This document shows positions 52,874-62,533 of a DNA stretch of 64,000 bases, piece after piece; positions within the stretch are counted from its first letter, which is position 1; the number at the start of each line of letters is the position of its first letter. The notes under the pieces are model-generated. The model was not told the DNA's origin. It searched no databases and saw only the letters and a list, made by a program, of their open reading frames with translations. The stretch spans positions 186,001 to 250,000 of the forward strand of contig JAFLDB010000003.1 of the NCBI GenBank assembly GCA_017302615.1, written 5' to 3'. A program made the translations under genes and the position numbers. This stretch comes from Sphingomonadales bacterium (GTDB lineage Bacteria; Pseudomonadota; Alphaproteobacteria; Sphingomonadales; Sphingomonadaceae).

Positions 52874-54154
52874 ATGATCGAGACGCCCCTGACCTTGCCC
52901 TGCGGACAGGTCCTGCCCAACCGGCTGGCCAAGGCGGCGATGACCGAAGGGCTGGCCGATCCGGCCGGACGGCCGACGGCAGAACTGGAGCAGCTCTACC
53001 GCGTTTGGGGCGCAGGCGGTTGCGGGGTGCTGCTTTCGGGCAATGTCCATATCGACGCCGACCACCTTGAGCGGCCCGGCAATGTCATCATCGATCGCCC
53101 TGCCGATGCCGCCATGCTGGAAGCGCTGCGCCGCTGGACCGCTGCGGCCAAGGCGGGCGGGGCGCTGTTCTGGGCGCAGATCAGCCATGCCGGGCGCCAG
53201 ACCATGGCCCCGGTCAATCCGCATCCCAAGGCTCCGTCTGCCGTGAAGCTGGGCTTGCCGGGCGGCCAGTTCGGGCAGCCGGTTGCCCTGACCGGGGCGG
53301 AGATCGAAGACCTGATCGCCCGCTTCGCCCAGGCCGCTGCGATCTGTGCGGAGGGCGGGTTCGACGGAGTGCAGATCCACGCCGCGCATGGCTATCTGAT
53401 CTCGCAGTTCCTCAGCCCGCGGGCCAACCAGCGCAGCGACCAGTGGGGCGGCAGCCTGGAGAACCGCGCCCGCTTCCTGCTCGAAGTGGTCCGCGCCACG
53501 CGCAAGGCGGTGCCGGCCGGGTTTGCGGTTACGGTCAAGCTCAACAGCGCGGATTTCCAGCGCGGCGGTTTTGCCTTTGAAGACAGCCTGCAGGTGGCGC
53601 AGTGGCTGGAGGCCGAAGGGGTTGATCTGATCGAGATTTCCGGCGGCACCTATGAGCAGCCGCGCCTCCTCGGGATCGAGGGGATGGAACCGGTCGAGCG
53701 GCCGGGCGTGGCCGAATCGACCCTGGCGCGCGAGGCCTATTTCGTCGATTTCGCTCTGGCCATGAAGCAGGCGCTGAAAGTGCCGCTGATGGTGACGGGG
53801 GGCTTTCGCAGCAAGGCGGCGATGGAGCAGGCGCTGGTGCAGGGCGGGGCCGATGTGATCGGTCTGGGCCGTCCGCTATGCGCCATGCCCGATGGCGCGG
53901 CGCAGCTGCTGGCCGGGGCCGAGCGCCTGCCCAGCACCGAGCAGACCCTGGCACTGCTGCCCGGCTGGCTGGGCTTCCTGCGCGGGATCAAGGCGCTGCG
54001 GGCGATGGACAGCTTTGCCGTGCAGTACTGGTATTACTGCCAGATCTATGCGCTGGGCCGGACCGGCGAAACCGACCTGGCCAAGTCGGTCTTCTCCTCC
54101 GTGCTGGAAGTGGAGAAGACCCACAAGGCCTGGCTGAAAGCGCGCCGCGGCTAG
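52874..54154 (+). CDS. NADH:flavin oxidoreductase, old yellow enzyme type
   Basis: 426 residues from ATG 52874 with AAGGAAG upstream. FMN TIM-barrel features: LPNRLAKAAMTEGLAD, FWAQISHAGRQ, QIHAAHGYLISQFLSPRANQRSD (catalytic His pair and OYE signature), IEISGGTYEQP, VTGGFRS and GLGRPLC. It reduces activated C=C bonds (2-enoates, nitro-compounds) using NAD(P)H. The C-terminal extension after GLGRPL is longer than in YqjM-like enzymes, with a YWYYCQIYALG segment. Third gene of a possible aldolase-2Fe2S-OYE operon. Its stop shares the CTAG of the convergent receptor gene. Confidence 0.87.
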   Translation: MIETPLTLPCGQVLPNRLAKAAMTEGLADPAGRPTAELEQLYRVWGAGGCGVLLSGNVHIDADHLERPGNVIIDRPADAAMLEALRRWTAAAKAGGALFWAQISHAGRQTMAPVNPHPKAPSAVKLGLPGGQFGQPVALTGAEIEDLIARFAQAAAICAEGGFDGVQIHAAHGYLISQFLSPRANQRSDQWGGSLENRARFLLEVVRATRKAVPAGFAVTVKLNSADFQRGGFAFEDSLQVAQWLEAEGVDLIEISGGTYEQPRLLGIEGMEPVERPGVAESTLAREAYFVDFALAMKQALKVPLMVTGGFRSKAAMEQALVQGGADVIGLGRPLCAMPDGAAQLLAGAERLPSTEQTLALLPGWLGFLRGIKALRAMDSFAVQYWYYCQIYALGRTGETDLAKSVFSSVLEVEKTHKAWLKARRG

Positions 54155-56268
54155 AACTTGATCCGCAGCGTCACCTTGGCGTTCAGCGGTTCCCCCACCG
54201 AGATGTTGTTGTCGGTGTGGGCATTGGGGAAGTATCCGGTGTCGGTCACATTCTCGACATTGATCTGCAGGGTCACCGTGTCGCTGGCGTCATAGTAGAA
54301 CGCCGCATCGATCCGGGTGAAGGCCGGCATGACCACCGCATTGCTGATCGTGGCATACTGGCTGGACTGGTGGATCACCCCCAGGCCGAACCCGAACCGG
54401 TCGGTAAAGTTGTAGCGGCCCCAGGCCGACAGCTGGTGGCGCGGCAGCTGGGCCAGCTTGCGGCCGGCCGGCGCGGCGGTGGTGGTGGCGGTTACTTCGC
54501 CGTCCTGCAGGGTATAGCCCAGCGACACATCGAGGCCATCGGTGACCCGGCCGACCAGCGACAGCTCGATCCCCTTGGCGCGGCTGCTGCCGGTCAGCAC
54601 GGCATTGCCGGTGATGGGATCGGTCGCGCGGGTGTTGGTCCGGTCCAGCTGATAGACCGCCGCGGTAAAGGCCAGCGCGCCGGTCACATCCCACTTCACC
54701 CCGGCCTCGATATTTTCGAACCGCTCGGGCGCAAGGGCCTGGGTGGTTGCATCGAGTACCGCGAACTGGTCGCCCGATTGCGGCAGGAAGCTGATCGCAT
54801 AACTGCCATAGACCGAGACATTCTCGCGAGGCTTGAGGATCAGGCCGATCCGGGGGGACCACTTGCCGTCGCTGCGCTGCCCGGCAAAGCCGGAGACCAG
54901 ATTGGTCGAGGAAATCTCGAACTCGTCATAGCGCAGGCCGCCGACGATCTTGACGTGATCGCCGATGTCGATCTGGTCCTGGGCATAGATCGACCAGAAG
55001 CTGGCGTCGGACTGGCTGGAAGTGCTGATCACCGGGAACGACACGCCAGGGACGACAATGGTGTCGGCCAGCGGCACGGTCGGGCTGCCGACAAACACGC
55101 CGTTGCGGCGGGCGTTGAAGGTGGACTGGTCGCCCGCTTCAAAGCCCAGCAGCAAGGTGTGGCCCACGCCGCCGGTGCTGCCCTTCCACACCAGGTTGCC
55201 CTGGCCGATCAGGTTCTCGCGCCGGGTCGCGTTGTTGTAGGCGGCCAGGGTGACCGTGTTCGCCCCGCTGACCGCGCCGTTCGGGTAAACGTTCGAATAG
55301 AACTTGTCGTACCAGCCATAATGCAGCGTCAGGTTGGCGCTCAGGCTGTCGCTGAAGCGGTGATCGATCCGGGCGTGGGCCAGGTGCGCGGTCACTTCGC
55401 TGGGGTTGGCGGTGACCGATCCGAAGAACGTCTCGTCATAGCCGGTCAGCGGGCGGCCGCCGCGCGAAGGCACGCCGCGATCGGTGGTGCGGCGGTCTTC
55501 GGCATATTCGTAAGTGGCGGTGAAAGTCGTGTCATCGCCCAGCCGCGCGCCCAGCGTCGGCGTCACGCCGAAGAAGTGCCCGCCGAACTGCTGGCGGTGA
55601 TTGTCGAAAGCTTCGTAAGTGGTGTTGAAGCGCAGGCCCACACCATCAGCCAGCGGCGCGCCCAGATCGAGCGCGACATTCCACGCACCGAAGCTGTCGA
55701 CCCCGCCGGTGGCCGATCCGCTCAGCGCATCGAATTCCGGGGCCTTGGACACGCGGTTGATCACCCCGCCGCCGCCGCCGCGGCCAAAGATCATCGCGTT
55801 GGCGCCCTTCAGCACCTCGACACGTTCGACGTTGTAGAGCGGGCGGTAATACTGCGCGTCGTCACGGATCCCGTCGAGGAAGAAGTCCGCCGTGCTGTTC
55901 TGCCCGCGCAGGGTCACCTGGTCACGGTGGCCTTCGCCCTGGCCCAGCACCACGCCGGGAACAAAGCGCAGCGCGTCGTTGAGATTGAGCACGCCTTGAT
56001 CGTCGAGCTGTTCGCGGCTGATCACGCTGATCGTCTGCGGCACATCGACCAGCGGGGTGTCGGTCTTGGTCCCGGTCGGGGTCTTCTCGATATCGTAGCC
56101 GTCGGGGCGGCCATAGACGATGATTGCAGGGCCATCGGCCGCCGCATCCGCCGCCATCACCGCCGCTTCCGCTGCCATGTCGGCCATGGCCGGGCTGGCC
56201 CAGCCGATCGGTCCCGCCGCCACGGTGCAGGCCAGAACGATGCGGCGAAGGCGGAGCGAGGCGGTCAT
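54151..56268 (-). CDS. TonB-dependent siderophore receptor
   Basis: 705 residues from ATG 56268, with AAGGA upstream. Signal peptide RRIVLACTVAAGPIGWASPAMA. The plug has VPQTISVISREQLDDQGVLN, ALRFVPGVVLGQGEGHRDQV and VEVLKGANAMIFGRGGGGGV, typical of catecholate or hydroxamate siderophore receptors. The barrel ends LRIKF with the terminal Phe. It is preceded by a Fur-type palindrome, so iron repression is likely. It ends on the CTAG shared with the upstream OYE gene. Confidence 0.93.
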   Translation of the reverse strand: MTASLRLRRIVLACTVAAGPIGWASPAMADMAAEAAVMAADAAADGPAIIVYGRPDGYDIEKTPTGTKTDTPLVDVPQTISVISREQLDDQGVLNLNDALRFVPGVVLGQGEGHRDQVTLRGQNSTADFFLDGIRDDAQYYRPLYNVERVEVLKGANAMIFGRGGGGGVINRVSKAPEFDALSGSATGGVDSFGAWNVALDLGAPLADGVGLRFNTTYEAFDNHRQQFGGHFFGVTPTLGARLGDDTTFTATYEYAEDRRTTDRGVPSRGGRPLTGYDETFFGSVTANPSEVTAHLAHARIDHRFSDSLSANLTLHYGWYDKFYSNVYPNGAVSGANTVTLAAYNNATRRENLIGQGNLVWKGSTGGVGHTLLLGFEAGDQSTFNARRNGVFVGSPTVPLADTIVVPGVSFPVISTSSQSDASFWSIYAQDQIDIGDHVKIVGGLRYDEFEISSTNLVSGFAGQRSDGKWSPRIGLILKPRENVSVYGSYAISFLPQSGDQFAVLDATTQALAPERFENIEAGVKWDVTGALAFTAAVYQLDRTNTRATDPITGNAVLTGSSRAKGIELSLVGRVTDGLDVSLGYTLQDGEVTATTTAAPAGRKLAQLPRHQLSAWGRYNFTDRFGFGLGVIHQSSQYATISNAVVMPAFTRIDAAFYYDASDTVTLQINVENVTDTGYFPNAHTDNNISVGEPLNAKVTLRIKF

Positions 56269-56278
56269 GGCAATCCTT

Positions 56279-56331
56279 ATTGAGAATGATTTGCAAAAGC
56301 GAGGTTGCCGATAATGCGAGTCGTTCGCATT
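56279..56331. promoter_or_regulatory. Fur/Irr-type sites between siderophore receptor and arsC-like gene
   Basis: AATGCGAGTCGTTCGCATT (56313-56331) is a 19-bp palindrome with 7-bp arms, like Fur sites of alphaproteobacteria. A second, weaker GAGAATGATTTGC-like site overlaps 56282-56294, closer to the receptor start. The sites lie in the divergent gap of 149 bases. Confidence 0.6.
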
Positions 56332-56417
56332 GACAAGGATCAAATTTGCCCGGGAGACTTTTCTTGTCCGCATTCCGGCGATAGGCGCGAGGGACCAATC
56401 CCGGCAGGAGCACAACG

Positions 56418-56762
56418 ATGAAGGCAACGATCTGGCACAACCCGGCTTGCGGCACCTCGCGCAAGACGCTGGCGATCCTGCAGGAAACGCCGGGGGTGGA
56501 CCTGACCGTGGTGGAATATCTGGTCACGCCCCCCAGCGCGGAAAAGCTGGCCCAGCTGTACCGCGATGCCGGGATCACCCCGCAGCAGGGCCTGCGCCTG
56601 CGCGGCACCGATGCCGAAGAACGCTGCCTGCCTGAAGCCGGCGATGCCGAAGTCCTGGCGGCCATGGCCGCCGAACCGAAACTGATCGAGCGCCCGCTGG
56701 TGGAAACCGACAAGGGCGTGCGACTGTGCCGCCCGCAGGACAAGGTGCTGGAGATTCTCTAA
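56418..56762 (+). CDS. ArsC-like arsenate reductase family protein
   Basis: 114 residues. The N terminus has the glutaredoxin-type active site NPACGTSRK with Cys at residue 11 and the basic residue after it, then RDAGITPQQGLRL and RPLVETDKGVRLCRP, where the ArsC arginines fall. It reduces arsenate to arsenite with glutathione/glutaredoxin, or belongs to the related Spx/YfgD-like group. No arsB, arsR or acr3 is adjacent, so an arsenic role is not supported by context. Confidence 0.85.
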   Translation: MKATIWHNPACGTSRKTLAILQETPGVDLTVVEYLVTPPSAEKLAQLYRDAGITPQQGLRLRGTDAEERCLPEAGDAEVLAAMAAEPKLIERPLVETDKGVRLCRPQDKVLEIL

Positions 56763-56844
56763 GCCGCGTGGAGAGGTTCCGATCCGGATGACCGACCGCT
56801 CTCGGTCGGGTCACGCAAGCGGCTGAATGGACGGGATGTTGGGG

Positions 56845-57270
56845 TTAGCTATCGTTTCGATTGAAGGGTCGAATGCGGCCAGTTCGTCTTGCAAGAGGGT
56901 ATGGTTGCCGGGTTTCGAACCTGGCTAGCTCATTCGCAGCATCTTGGTCGCCGGTTCGCGCAGCCTTCCGAAGCCAAATGCGGTATCCTTTCAAGTCCCC
57001 GATATAGAAGAGTGTCAGCGCCATGTTCTGTGCAGCGTGAGGCTCACCAAAACGGTGCGCGCGACGCATCAATCCAAACGGACTGAACGGATCACTTGGG
57101 CGCCCAAGTTCAGACCGGGTTCCTGAACGTGTTGCGCGAGACGCGACTTCGAGCATCGCTGGTCCGTGTTTCCGAAGTGCTAGATGCCAAAGTATCGGCT
57201 CGCCTAGCCCATTGCTCCGGCCCTCACGGATAGCCTCGGCGCGCAGAAAGAGACGTTCCAGCCTGTTCAT
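56845..57270 (-). CDS. Hypothetical protein with Sel1-like C-terminal helices
   Basis: 141 residues, mostly helical and basic. The stretch RAHRFGEPHAAQNMALTLFY followed by IGDLKGYRIWLRKAARTGDQ and DAANELARFE resembles a pair of Sel1/TPR helices. No function is known. Codon use looks less GC-biased than in neighbouring genes, so recent acquisition is possible. ATG 57270 lacks a strong ribosome binding site. Confidence 0.6.
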   Translation of the reverse strand: MNRLERLFLRAEAIREGRSNGLGEPILWHLALRKHGPAMLEVASRATRSGTRSELGRPSDPFSPFGLMRRAHRFGEPHAAQNMALTLFYIGDLKGYRIWLRKAARTGDQDAANELARFETRQPYPLARRTGRIRPFNRNDS

Positions 57271-57379
57271 TATGGCAAATGATTACAAAGCGCCTTCAAT
57301 GTCCGCAATGTAGTCGTGTCCGGAAAATCACGTTCAGCTGGAGGGTTGGGAAAACGCATACCTCACCCCAAAAGCTTTC

Positions 57380-57537
57380 CGTCGCCCCGTGCTTGACACG
57401 GGGCTTGGCTGTTCTTGCACCATCCCGTTTGGCATGATGCCCGAATGGCTGGACCTGAAGGAGCGGTGGCCCCCGGCAAATACGGAGCCGAAACCACACA
57501 AAGGTTAGCCAAGCCCCGTGTCAAGCACGGGGCGACG
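57380..57537. repeat. REPIN-like paired inverted repeat
   Basis: Perfect 31-bp arms, 57380-57410 and 57507-57537, separated by 96 bases. Each arm contains its own hairpin CCCCGTG/CACGGGG. Two REP units in inverted orientation is the layout of a REPIN. The gap 57271-57664 holds no gene that I can support. Confidence 0.75.
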
Positions 57538-57664
57538 AGGGTTTGAAGGGGATGTTCCGCGAAGTGCACGTCTGCAAAGTTGTCGGGTCCTCAAAAAGGC
57601 AGCATCAGCCCTCAATTGGACAAGTTCGGGCATACTCCTGGCCGTTCGAAGCCGTCCACTCGCC

Positions 57665-59032
57665 CTAGGCCGGATTGGGCCGGGTCAGGTCTTCGTCCTT
57701 GCCCATCGATTTCAGCCCCAGCACGATCACTGCCAGGCACAAGAGTTCGATCGCGGCAAAGCCGACCCACGGGGAATGGCCATAGAGCCAGACGCCGATC
57801 GCGGGGGCGAAGATATAGGCCGCGCCGTTGACCGAGGCGACGATCCCGGCGGACTGGCCCTGTTCGGCCCGGCTGACCGCCAATGAAGCGCCGGCGGTGA
57901 AGCCCGGGCGGAACAGGCCGAAGCCGAGCGAGGCGATGCCCATGCCCATCATGATCGAGTGTTCGGTGCTGGCCAGCATGATGACCGCCGCGCCGGCCGC
58001 GGCCACCGAAATGCCCCACAGCGCCGAAGCGCGCGGCCCCAGCCGCAGCAGCGGGATCAGGCCCCATTGCGCCAGCAGCGTCGCCACGGCGCCGACCATC
58101 AGGATCCGTCCGATCGGGGCCGCACCCAGATCGGGCGTGGCGCGCAGGCCCAGCCGGTCCAGCACCAGGAAGCCGACCAGCCCGAACAGCGCGGCCTGGG
58201 CATGGCCGCCGAGCAGGCCGGCCATCAGCCAGGGCCGGATCCGCGGATCCTGCCAGCGCAGGCGGGCGACCTCGCCATCGGCGGCAGGTTCCTGCGCGCC
58301 GCGATCGGGCTCGTCCTCATCCTCGCCCCGACCGGTGTCGGAATTGGCACTGAACGGCGCGGCGACGATCCGCCCGCGCGCGGCATAGGCCGGGGAATCG
58401 TCCGGCAGCCAGATCCTCAGCGCGATCAGCACCAGAATCGCGATCACGGTGAAGGCCACGAACGGGCCGACCAGTCCCAGTCCCGGCACGATGAAATAGG
58501 GCGCCAGCGCCGGACCGATCACCGTGCCCAGACCAAAGCTGGAGGAAATCAGCGACAGCGCCTGGGTCCGCTCCGCCCGGCTGGTGCGGCTGGCGACATA
58601 GGCCTGGACCGCCGGCGGCGCGGCCGATCCGAACCCGCCATAAAGCGAGCGGCACAGCGCGAAGACGATCAGCGTGCCGATCGCCCCCAGCCAGCCATTG
58701 AGGCCCAGCCAAAGCGACAGGCCGCACAGGCCGAAGCTGAAAATGAAGCCCAGGAGGCCGATGCCCATCATCGCCTTGCGCCCGCGCCGGTCCGACCGGC
58801 GGGCCCACATCGGTGCGCAGATCATCCACAGCAGCGCCGACCAGGTATAGGCCAGGCTGATCCAGAAATCCTCGACCTTCAGGGCCGTGCCGATCGAGGG
58901 CATGACCGATTGCATCGCGGTGTTGCCCGCCGCCGTAACCAGCATGACCGTGAACAGCAGGGCCACGCGCCAGCCGGGCAGGCTGGCGGTGGTGCCGGGC
59001 AGGGCCGGGGTGGACTGATCGCCATGGGACAT
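57665..59032 (-). CDS. Major facilitator superfamily transporter
   Basis: 455 residues with 12 hydrophobic helices. The loop between helices 2 and 3 has MWARRSDRRGRKAMMGIGLL (the MFS RxxxRxGRR variant). The central loop (about residues 225-260) is long and acidic (DTGRGEDEDEPDRGAQEP), which is unusual in length. Many such proteins export drugs or sugars; the substrate is unknown. A Sphingomonadales-type MFS of the tetracycline-resistance-like group is the closest impression. No regulator is adjacent. Confidence 0.87.
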   Translation of the reverse strand: MSHGDQSTPALPGTTASLPGWRVALLFTVMLVTAAGNTAMQSVMPSIGTALKVEDFWISLAYTWSALLWMICAPMWARRSDRRGRKAMMGIGLLGFIFSFGLCGLSLWLGLNGWLGAIGTLIVFALCRSLYGGFGSAAPPAVQAYVASRTSRAERTQALSLISSSFGLGTVIGPALAPYFIVPGLGLVGPFVAFTVIAILVLIALRIWLPDDSPAYAARGRIVAAPFSANSDTGRGEDEDEPDRGAQEPAADGEVARLRWQDPRIRPWLMAGLLGGHAQAALFGLVGFLVLDRLGLRATPDLGAAPIGRILMVGAVATLLAQWGLIPLLRLGPRASALWGISVAAAGAAVIMLASTEHSIMMGMGIASLGFGLFRPGFTAGASLAVSRAEQGQSAGIVASVNGAAYIFAPAIGVWLYGHSPWVGFAAIELLCLAVIVLGLKSMGKDEDLTRPNPA

Positions 59033-59126
59033 CGGTTAGTCGCTAACCCGCTCGCTCGCGCCTTGCAATGGGCGGACAAATTTGTGAAGGCAGGGCCACC
59101 GCCAACCAACCGGATTGCTCCACCGC

Positions 59127-59753
59127 ATGACTCCGAACGAGCTCGCCCACGAGCCGCTGCCCCGCCGCCTCAAGCGCCGGATCATGAAGGCCATGGGACC
59201 GTGGGGGGTGTTCCTCCAGGGGTTCATCGAACATCCGGTGATGGTCGGCTCGATCATCCCGTCCTCGCGCTTCACCATTGCCAGGATGCTGGCCCCGGTG
59301 AAGTGGGCCGAGTGCAAGCTGTTTGTCGAGTATGGACCGGGGGTGGGCACCTTCTGCCGACCGGTGCTGGAACGACTGCCGCGCGACGGCACCCTGATCG
59401 TGATCGATACCAACCCGCTCTACATCGATTACCTGAAAGCGACGATCAGCGATTCCCGCTTCATTCCGGTGCTGGGATCGGCGGCCGAAGTGGAAGAGAT
59501 CGTCCGTGCCCACGGGTTCGACCATGCCGACTATGTCCTGTCCGGCCTGCCGTTCTCGACCCTGCCGGACGGGGTTGGCCCGGCGATTGCGGCGGCGACC
59601 CACCGGGTGCTGCGGCCGGGCGGGGCCTTTCTGGTCTATCAGTTCAGTGCCAAGGCGCGCGATTTCATGGCCCGCCATTTCAGCCACATCGACCAGGGCT
59701 TCGAAGCGCTGAACGTCCTGCCGTGCAAGCTGTTCTGGGGCTGGAAGGAATAG
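59127..59753 (+). CDS. SAM-dependent methyltransferase, phospholipid N-methyltransferase-like
   Basis: 208 residues from ATG 59127 (frame open from TTG 59115). Basic amphipathic N terminus (RRLKRRIMKAMGPWGVFLQG), then VGSIIPSSRFTIARMLAPV and the SAM motif FVEYGPGVGTFCRPVLERL. The IIPSSRF and ARML features resemble the PmtA-type phosphatidylethanolamine N-methyltransferases and related membrane-bound rRNA/lipid methyltransferases. Acts probably at the membrane surface. It ends 5 bases before a convergent membrane-protein gene. Confidence 0.75.
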   Translation: MTPNELAHEPLPRRLKRRIMKAMGPWGVFLQGFIEHPVMVGSIIPSSRFTIARMLAPVKWAECKLFVEYGPGVGTFCRPVLERLPRDGTLIVIDTNPLYIDYLKATISDSRFIPVLGSAAEVEEIVRAHGFDHADYVLSGLPFSTLPDGVGPAIAAATHRVLRPGGAFLVYQFSAKARDFMARHFSHIDQGFEALNVLPCKLFWGWKE

Positions 59754-59758
59754 GGCTT

Positions 59759-60595
59759 TCAGCCGAAAACCTGCGGGAAGTCGGGCCGTTCCGGTCCGGC
59801 CAGCTGGCGGTGGCTGGCCGCCAGCGCGGCCACGACATAGGCGGTCATCACCCCGTTGACCATGGCCGCGACCAGCGCGCCGACCAGCTTGGCCGCCTCG
59901 GCCCCGGCCAATCCCTGGGTGATCAGGGTGGCCGCCACCTGGATCAACTGGGCGGCGATGGCAAAGGCCACCACCAGCAGGGCAAAGAACAGCAGCAGCC
60001 GACCGGCATTCCCGCGGGTCAGGCCCAGCGAGCGCTGCAGCGCGGCGATCGGGTTGCGCTGGCCTTCCACCACGATCACCGGACTGGCCAGCGCCAGGCG
60101 GATCCACAGCCAGACCGCCAGGATAACCCCGATCAGGATGCCCAGCACGGCCATCGCCTCGCCCCCCATGCCCAGCAGGGCGGTGGGCAGCATGACGGCA
60201 GAAGTCAGCAGCAAGCCCTGGATCAGTTGCACCGCGATGCCGCTGGGCGTGGCCGACAGGGCGCGGCGGATCGCCTCGCCCACGGTCGGCCGGCTGGCGT
60301 GGCCGAACAGGGCCAGCAGTGCCAGCGTGCCGATCGTGTTGAGCAGCCCGGCAGCGATGTAATAATACCAGTTCGCGCGGAAATGGCTGCCGACCAGATC
60401 GAGGATCGCCTCGGGCTCGGCGCCCTGCTGGGGTTCCGGCATCGGCATTAGCACGGCCAGCGCAAAGGCCGGGACAACGATGAACACCCCGACCAGCGCG
60501 ATCAGCACATCGCGGTTGCCGGAAACGGCCGCAGCGGCATCCTGCCAGGCTCGGTTGGAATCGAAGCGCGGGGTGGTGGGGGCGGTCTGGTTCAT
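59759..60595 (-). CDS. Multi-pass membrane protein, GPDPase-membrane-domain-like
   Basis: 278 residues from ATG 60595. Six hydrophobic segments are apparent, the first near residues 28-50 ([20 protein letters not shown]). Features such as [23 protein letters not shown] resemble the glycerophosphodiesterase-membrane domain proteins of alphaproteobacteria. No enzymatic motif is visible. The function is unknown. It is divergent from lipB across about 42 bases. Confidence 0.65.
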   Translation of the reverse strand: MNQTAPTTPRFDSNRAWQDAAAAVSGNRDVLIALVGVFIVVPAFALAVLMPMPEPQQGAEPEAILDLVGSHFRANWYYYIAAGLLNTIGTLALLALFGHASRPTVGEAIRRALSATPSGIAVQLIQGLLLTSAVMLPTALLGMGGEAMAVLGILIGVILAVWLWIRLALASPVIVVEGQRNPIAALQRSLGLTRGNAGRLLLFFALLVVAFAIAAQLIQVAATLITQGLAGAEAAKLVGALVAAMVNGVMTAYVVAALAASHRQLAGPERPDFPQVFG

Positions 60596-60637
60596 GCCCC
60601 CTTGATAACCACAGCAAATGCCGCCACGCAATCGGCC

Positions 60638-61312
60638 ATGGCAGAGCACGTCGCCCCGGGAATCGAATTGCGCCGATCAGAACAGCCTGTGCCCTACCGC
60701 ACAGCGCTGGATGACATGACCCTGCGCAACGCGGCTATCGCCGAGGGCACCGCCGAGGAACTGTTGTGGCTGCTTGAACACCCCCCGGTGTACACCGCAG
60801 GTACCAGTGCAGTGCCTGCTGAACTGCTCGATCCGCGCTTTGAAGTGGTCGAGGCGGGGCGCGGCGGGCGCTTTACCTATCACGGCCCCGGGCAGCGGGT
60901 CGGCTATGTCCTGCTCGATCTGAAGCGCCGGGCCCGCGACGTGCGCGGCTTCGTCCACGCGATCGAGGGCTGGGTGATTGATACATTGGGAGATTTCGGC
61001 GTCGAAGCGTGGCGCGCGCCGGGCCGGATCGGCATCTGGACTAGCGATATCGACGGCCGCGAGGCCAAGATCGGCGCGATCGGCGTGCGCGTCCGCCGCT
61101 GGGTGACGATGCACGGATTTTCGGTCAACCTGAACCCGGACCTGTCGCATTTCGGCGGGATCGTACCCTGTGGGATTGACGAATTCGGCGTCACCAGCCT
61201 GGCCCGGCTCGGCCATGCGGTTGATTTCGAAGCATGGGATAAGGCATTGCTGGCCCGCGCCGACCGCTTTCTGGCGGCATTGGACCGGCCTTGCCCGGTG
61301 GAGAACGGATGA
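60638..61312 (+). CDS. lipB: Octanoyl-ACP:protein octanoyltransferase
   Basis: 224 residues from ATG 60638 (a TTG at 60602 gives a longer frame). It moves octanoyl from ACP to lipoyl domains. Conserved blocks: [53 protein letters not shown] (catalytic Lys) and FGGIVPCGI, with the acyl-accepting Cys at about residue 178. It overlaps the start of the next small lipoprotein gene by ATGA. No lipA in the window. Confidence 0.93.
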   Translation: MAEHVAPGIELRRSEQPVPYRTALDDMTLRNAAIAEGTAEELLWLLEHPPVYTAGTSAVPAELLDPRFEVVEAGRGGRFTYHGPGQRVGYVLLDLKRRARDVRGFVHAIEGWVIDTLGDFGVEAWRAPGRIGIWTSDIDGREAKIGAIGVRVRRWVTMHGFSVNLNPDLSHFGGIVPCGIDEFGVTSLARLGHAVDFEAWDKALLARADRFLAALDRPCPVENG

Positions 61313-61608
61313 TGAAAAAGGCGCTGATTTCCGCGCTGCTGATGCTGGGGCTCGCAGCCTGCACGGGCGATGCCAAGAAGGACGAAGGCGCCGGCAAGGC
61401 CTCGGGCGAAGTGCTGCCTGGATCGGCCAGCGACGCCATGATCCCGCTCGATCAGGTCAAGAGCCAGGCCCCGCTGGCTCCCAAGAGCGAGGGCGGTGAT
61501 CCGAAGAAGGCCGCCGCCAGCGACAAGGCGGAGACTGCCGTCGATGCCCAGCCTGAGGATGAAGTGGACGAGCCGCCTTCAAAGGCCCCTGCCGCAGCCG
61601 AAGAGTAA
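61309..61608 (+). CDS. Small Asp/Glu/Lys/Ala-rich lipoprotein
   Basis: 99 residues. Signal with lipobox LAAC (Cys near residue 18), followed by a charged low-complexity chain ([20 protein letters not shown]) ending [13 protein letters not shown]. Its ATG overlaps the lipB stop. No fold is evident; probably an anchored disordered protein. Confidence 0.7.
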   Translation: MMKKALISALLMLGLAACTGDAKKDEGAGKASGEVLPGSASDAMIPLDQVKSQAPLAPKSEGGDPKKAAASDKAETAVDAQPEDEVDEPPSKAPAAAEE

Positions 61609-61610
61609 AC

Positions 61611-62495
61611 CTACTCCTCGATCCCCAGAATCCGCTGCGCCAGCTTGAGGTGCGGCCGGTCGATCATCCGCCGGTCGATCTGCAAGGTTCCGGCATCGGG
61701 GCTGGCCTGAAAGGCCGAGACAATCGCCCGCGCTTCAGCCAGTTCCTCTTCGCTGGGGGTAAAGGCGGCGTTGATGATCGGCACCTGGGCCGGGTGGATC
61801 GCCAGCATCCCCGAAAAGCCGTCAGCCCGGGCTGCTTCAGCCGCCTTCTTGAGGCCTTTCTCGTCGGCAAAATCGGCGTGCAGTGTGTCGATCGCCATCA
61901 CGCCCTTGGCATGGGCCGTCAGCAGCGTCTGGACCCTGGCAAAGCGGAACGTGTCGGTCCATTCACCGTGGCGGTCGCGCTTGCGGGTGGCGCCGATCGC
62001 GGCCGACAGGTCCTCCGCCCCCCAGGTCAATCCGGCGAGCCGCGGCAGCGGGGCATTGGCATAGGCCGGGATCGAAATCGCGGCCTGGGCGGTCTCGCTG
62101 ACCAGCGCCAGGACCTTCGTCGATCCGGCCTGAACGCCGCTCTTGCCCTCAAGCTCGTAAAGCTCGGCGGCAAGCTGCTGGACCGATTCCGGGCCCATGC
62201 TCTTGGGCAGCATGATTCCATCGGGCGCGGCAGAGAGGACCGCAATCAGATCGTCGCGCCACAGCCGGCTGTCGAGCGCGTTGATCCGAACCCACCGGCC
62301 GATCCGCTTGCCTCCGGTCACCTGGGCCCGGTGGGCGTTGAGCCATGCGGCGGCCAGTTCGCGGGCGCGGGCCTTGTTCGCGAACGCGACCGAATCCTCC
62401 AGATCGAGGATGATTACATCCGCGCCGGTTGCCGCCGCCTTGGACAGCTTCTTCTCGCTATCGCCCGGAACGAACAGCCACGACCGTACCGCCAT
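61611..62495 (-). CDS. HpcH/HpaI aldolase/citrate lyase beta-like protein
   Basis: 294 residues from ATG 62495, preceded by AAGAAGGGG; an in-frame ATG at 62534 overlaps the upstream OYE stop as TGATG. N terminus RSWLFVPGDSEKKLSKAAAT, then DVIILDLEDSVAF (metal Glu/Asp), ALVSETAQAAISI and LTWGAEDLSAAIGA, and AIHPAQVPIINAAF. CitE-like enzymes cleave citryl- or malyl-type CoA esters; the substrate is undetermined. It sits just after an OYE-like gene in the same direction. Confidence 0.86.
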   Translation of the reverse strand: MAVRSWLFVPGDSEKKLSKAAATGADVIILDLEDSVAFANKARARELAAAWLNAHRAQVTGGKRIGRWVRINALDSRLWRDDLIAVLSAAPDGIMLPKSMGPESVQQLAAELYELEGKSGVQAGSTKVLALVSETAQAAISIPAYANAPLPRLAGLTWGAEDLSAAIGATRKRDRHGEWTDTFRFARVQTLLTAHAKGVMAIDTLHADFADEKGLKKAAEAARADGFSGMLAIHPAQVPIINAAFTPSEEELAEARAIVSAFQASPDAGTLQIDRRMIDRPHLKLAQRILGIEE

Positions 62496-62533
62496 TTTCG
62501 CAACCCCTTCTTGCTGCCAGCGCCGTTGAAGCA

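Noticed and set aside
57959..60451. An 830-codon plus-strand frame spanning an MFS gene and two further genes
   Set aside because: It crosses several genes in the wrong phase and shows only low-complexity Arg/Gln/Gly sequence.
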